Of a DNA stretch of 64,000 nt, positions 63,062 to 64,000 are shown in pieces. The translations under genes were made by a program, and so were the position numbers. The stretch spans positions 85,361,093 to 85,425,092 of the forward strand of contig OY726560.1 in NCBI GenBank assembly GCA_963383645.1, written 5' to 3'. The notes under the pieces are model-generated. The model did no database searches, was not told where the DNA came from, and saw nothing but the letters and a program-made list of their open reading frames with translations. The DNA comes from Muscardinus avellanarius. Lineage: Eukaryota > Chordata > Mammalia > Rodentia > Gliridae. Position 1 is the stretch's first letter. Each line of letters opens with the position of its first letter.

Positions 63062-63131
63062 CAATGCCTTCAGTTTAATGTTTGCATCCTTCATTTTCTT
63101 TCAGGTTTCTTTTTGGTTCTTGTTTGGGGTG

Positions 63132-63320
63132 TCAGGTTCTTTGTTTTTTTTTCTTTATTTCTTTCAGATTTTCTCTGAGCTCTTTTTGGAAGTCTTGTAT
63201 CATTTCTACTATTAAAATTGTGAATTGTCCTTCTGGCAATTTCTGCAATTCTATGTTATCAGATTCTGTTATTGTGGGGTCATGGGAGCTCATTGTTTCT
63301 TTGTTTTTCCTCATTCTCAT
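63132..63320 (-). pseudogene. L1 ORF1 N-terminal part, broken
   Basis: A 62-residue frame with MSSHDPTITESDNIELQKLP and a Lys/Glu-rich helix matches the start of mammalian L1 ORF1, an RNA-binding chaperone with a coiled coil. It continues in broken form to about 62060, interrupted by a SINE at 62850-63061. Confidence 0.7.
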
Positions 63321-64000
63321 GATTTTGTTTCTTACATTTATGTCCTTTTTCTATCAGTCTGTAGGTTTTTTATGTCTAGTTTATCTTTCTTAATAGTATC
63401 TTATTTTGGAGGTAGATATTTATCACAAGATATGCCTTATAATCAAATAGCTTCTACTGTATGATTATTCTTTGTTCTCTGTTGTGTATTTATCATCCTT
63501 TGATACTAACTTTGAAAAATGTGTCTACTATTATCCCACTTTTGTTCTACCTGTAGATTGTCTGTACTGGGTTTTGGTTACTCTGAGGTTCCTTCTGCCT
63601 GCTGCAATGATGGGTTTCAGGTATTAAGATCAGGTGCTCTTGTCTGTCACCTCCTTTATAGGAGTTGGCTCAGAGGTATGAGAAGAGCATTTTGTGACCT
63701 ATGTATTTTACACCTCAATGATGAACTGTTAGGTTTTTCCTTCTGTCAGCTGTGATTAGTTTATCTTTAGTGTCTGGAAGTCCTTTCAGGTGGTTCATCT
63801 CTCTAGTCCAATATTAGCAGTAGAGATTTAGAAGTGTCAGTAGGTATATACAAGGGTAAGTGGCGTTATATTAAATGGTGAAGGTTGGGTGAGTGATGAG
63901 GAGCTAGAATGATGGATGTAGCAATAGGGTACAGTAGAGGATATGATCAAGTAGAATGAGAGATCAAGTATAGTAAGATAATATATAATAGATATGAAAG

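Larger units (their letters stand above)
57486..64000 (-). mobile_element. long L1 element, 3' end at 57486, running off the window
   Basis: Read on the minus strand, the order is 5' UTR-like text (64000 to about 63330), ORF1 region, ORF2 region, then 3' UTR (57886 down to 57486). After removing three SINE insertions the element is nearly full length. Many frame breaks make it inactive. Confidence 0.9.

Overview
The window is vertebrate nuclear DNA, almost certainly from a rodent. It is AT-rich and intron-dominated. Its commonest repeat is a composite SINE made of a 7SL-derived B1 half followed by a tRNA-derived ID half, with a few free ID monomers. That B1-plus-ID dimer is typical of squirrel-related rodents (squirrels, mountain beaver, dormice). 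The copies do not look exactly like the ground-squirrel consensus I remember, so I do not name a species. There is no CpG island and no bacterial-style gene organisation.

One protein-coding gene is supported: PCMTD1, on the + strand. Five exons carry the whole 357-codon reading frame: 13885-14314 (start codon at 14008), 27831-27933, 40479-40650, 42647-42770 and 51431-51798. All splice phases agree (coding lengths 307, 103, 172, 124 and 368 nt, total 1074). The product has an isoaspartyl-methyltransferase-like SAM-binding domain, then a C-terminal SOCS-box-like region (Elongin BC box, basic stretch, acidic stretch, LPLP Cul5 box). The first, non-coding exon and the promoter are not visible. 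The sequence before 13885 is read as intron 1. The 3' UTR starts at 51799, with a first good poly(A) signal at 52624. The best unexplained signal inside the gene is a 192-nt exon-like block at 34601-34792 in intron 3, with strong splice sites, retained CpGs and an in-frame stop, which looks like a poison exon.

Everything else is intronic or 3'-flanking. From 1 to 3.2 kb there is a relatively GC-rich block with almost no SINEs and a possible old LTR-element remnant. From 3.2 to 24 kb SINEs are dense, with MIR and L1 pieces. From 24.2 to 28.7 kb a SINE-free AT-rich stretch surrounds the second coding exon. From 28.7 to 51 kb SINEs, microsatellites, an L2, MIRs and L1 tails alternate with unique sequence. 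From 57.5 kb to the window end lies a long minus-strand L1, broken by SINEs.

SINE nomenclature used below. Type A copies keep a normal ID-like right half (GGTTCAATCC box). Type B copies carry TTCCAGGAACCCC in place of that box and a self-complementary GCCAGC..GCTGGC segment in the B1 half. Type B copies have near-perfect target-site duplications and are found inserted in type A copies, so they are younger. 'Minus strand' means that the + strand shows the reverse complement.
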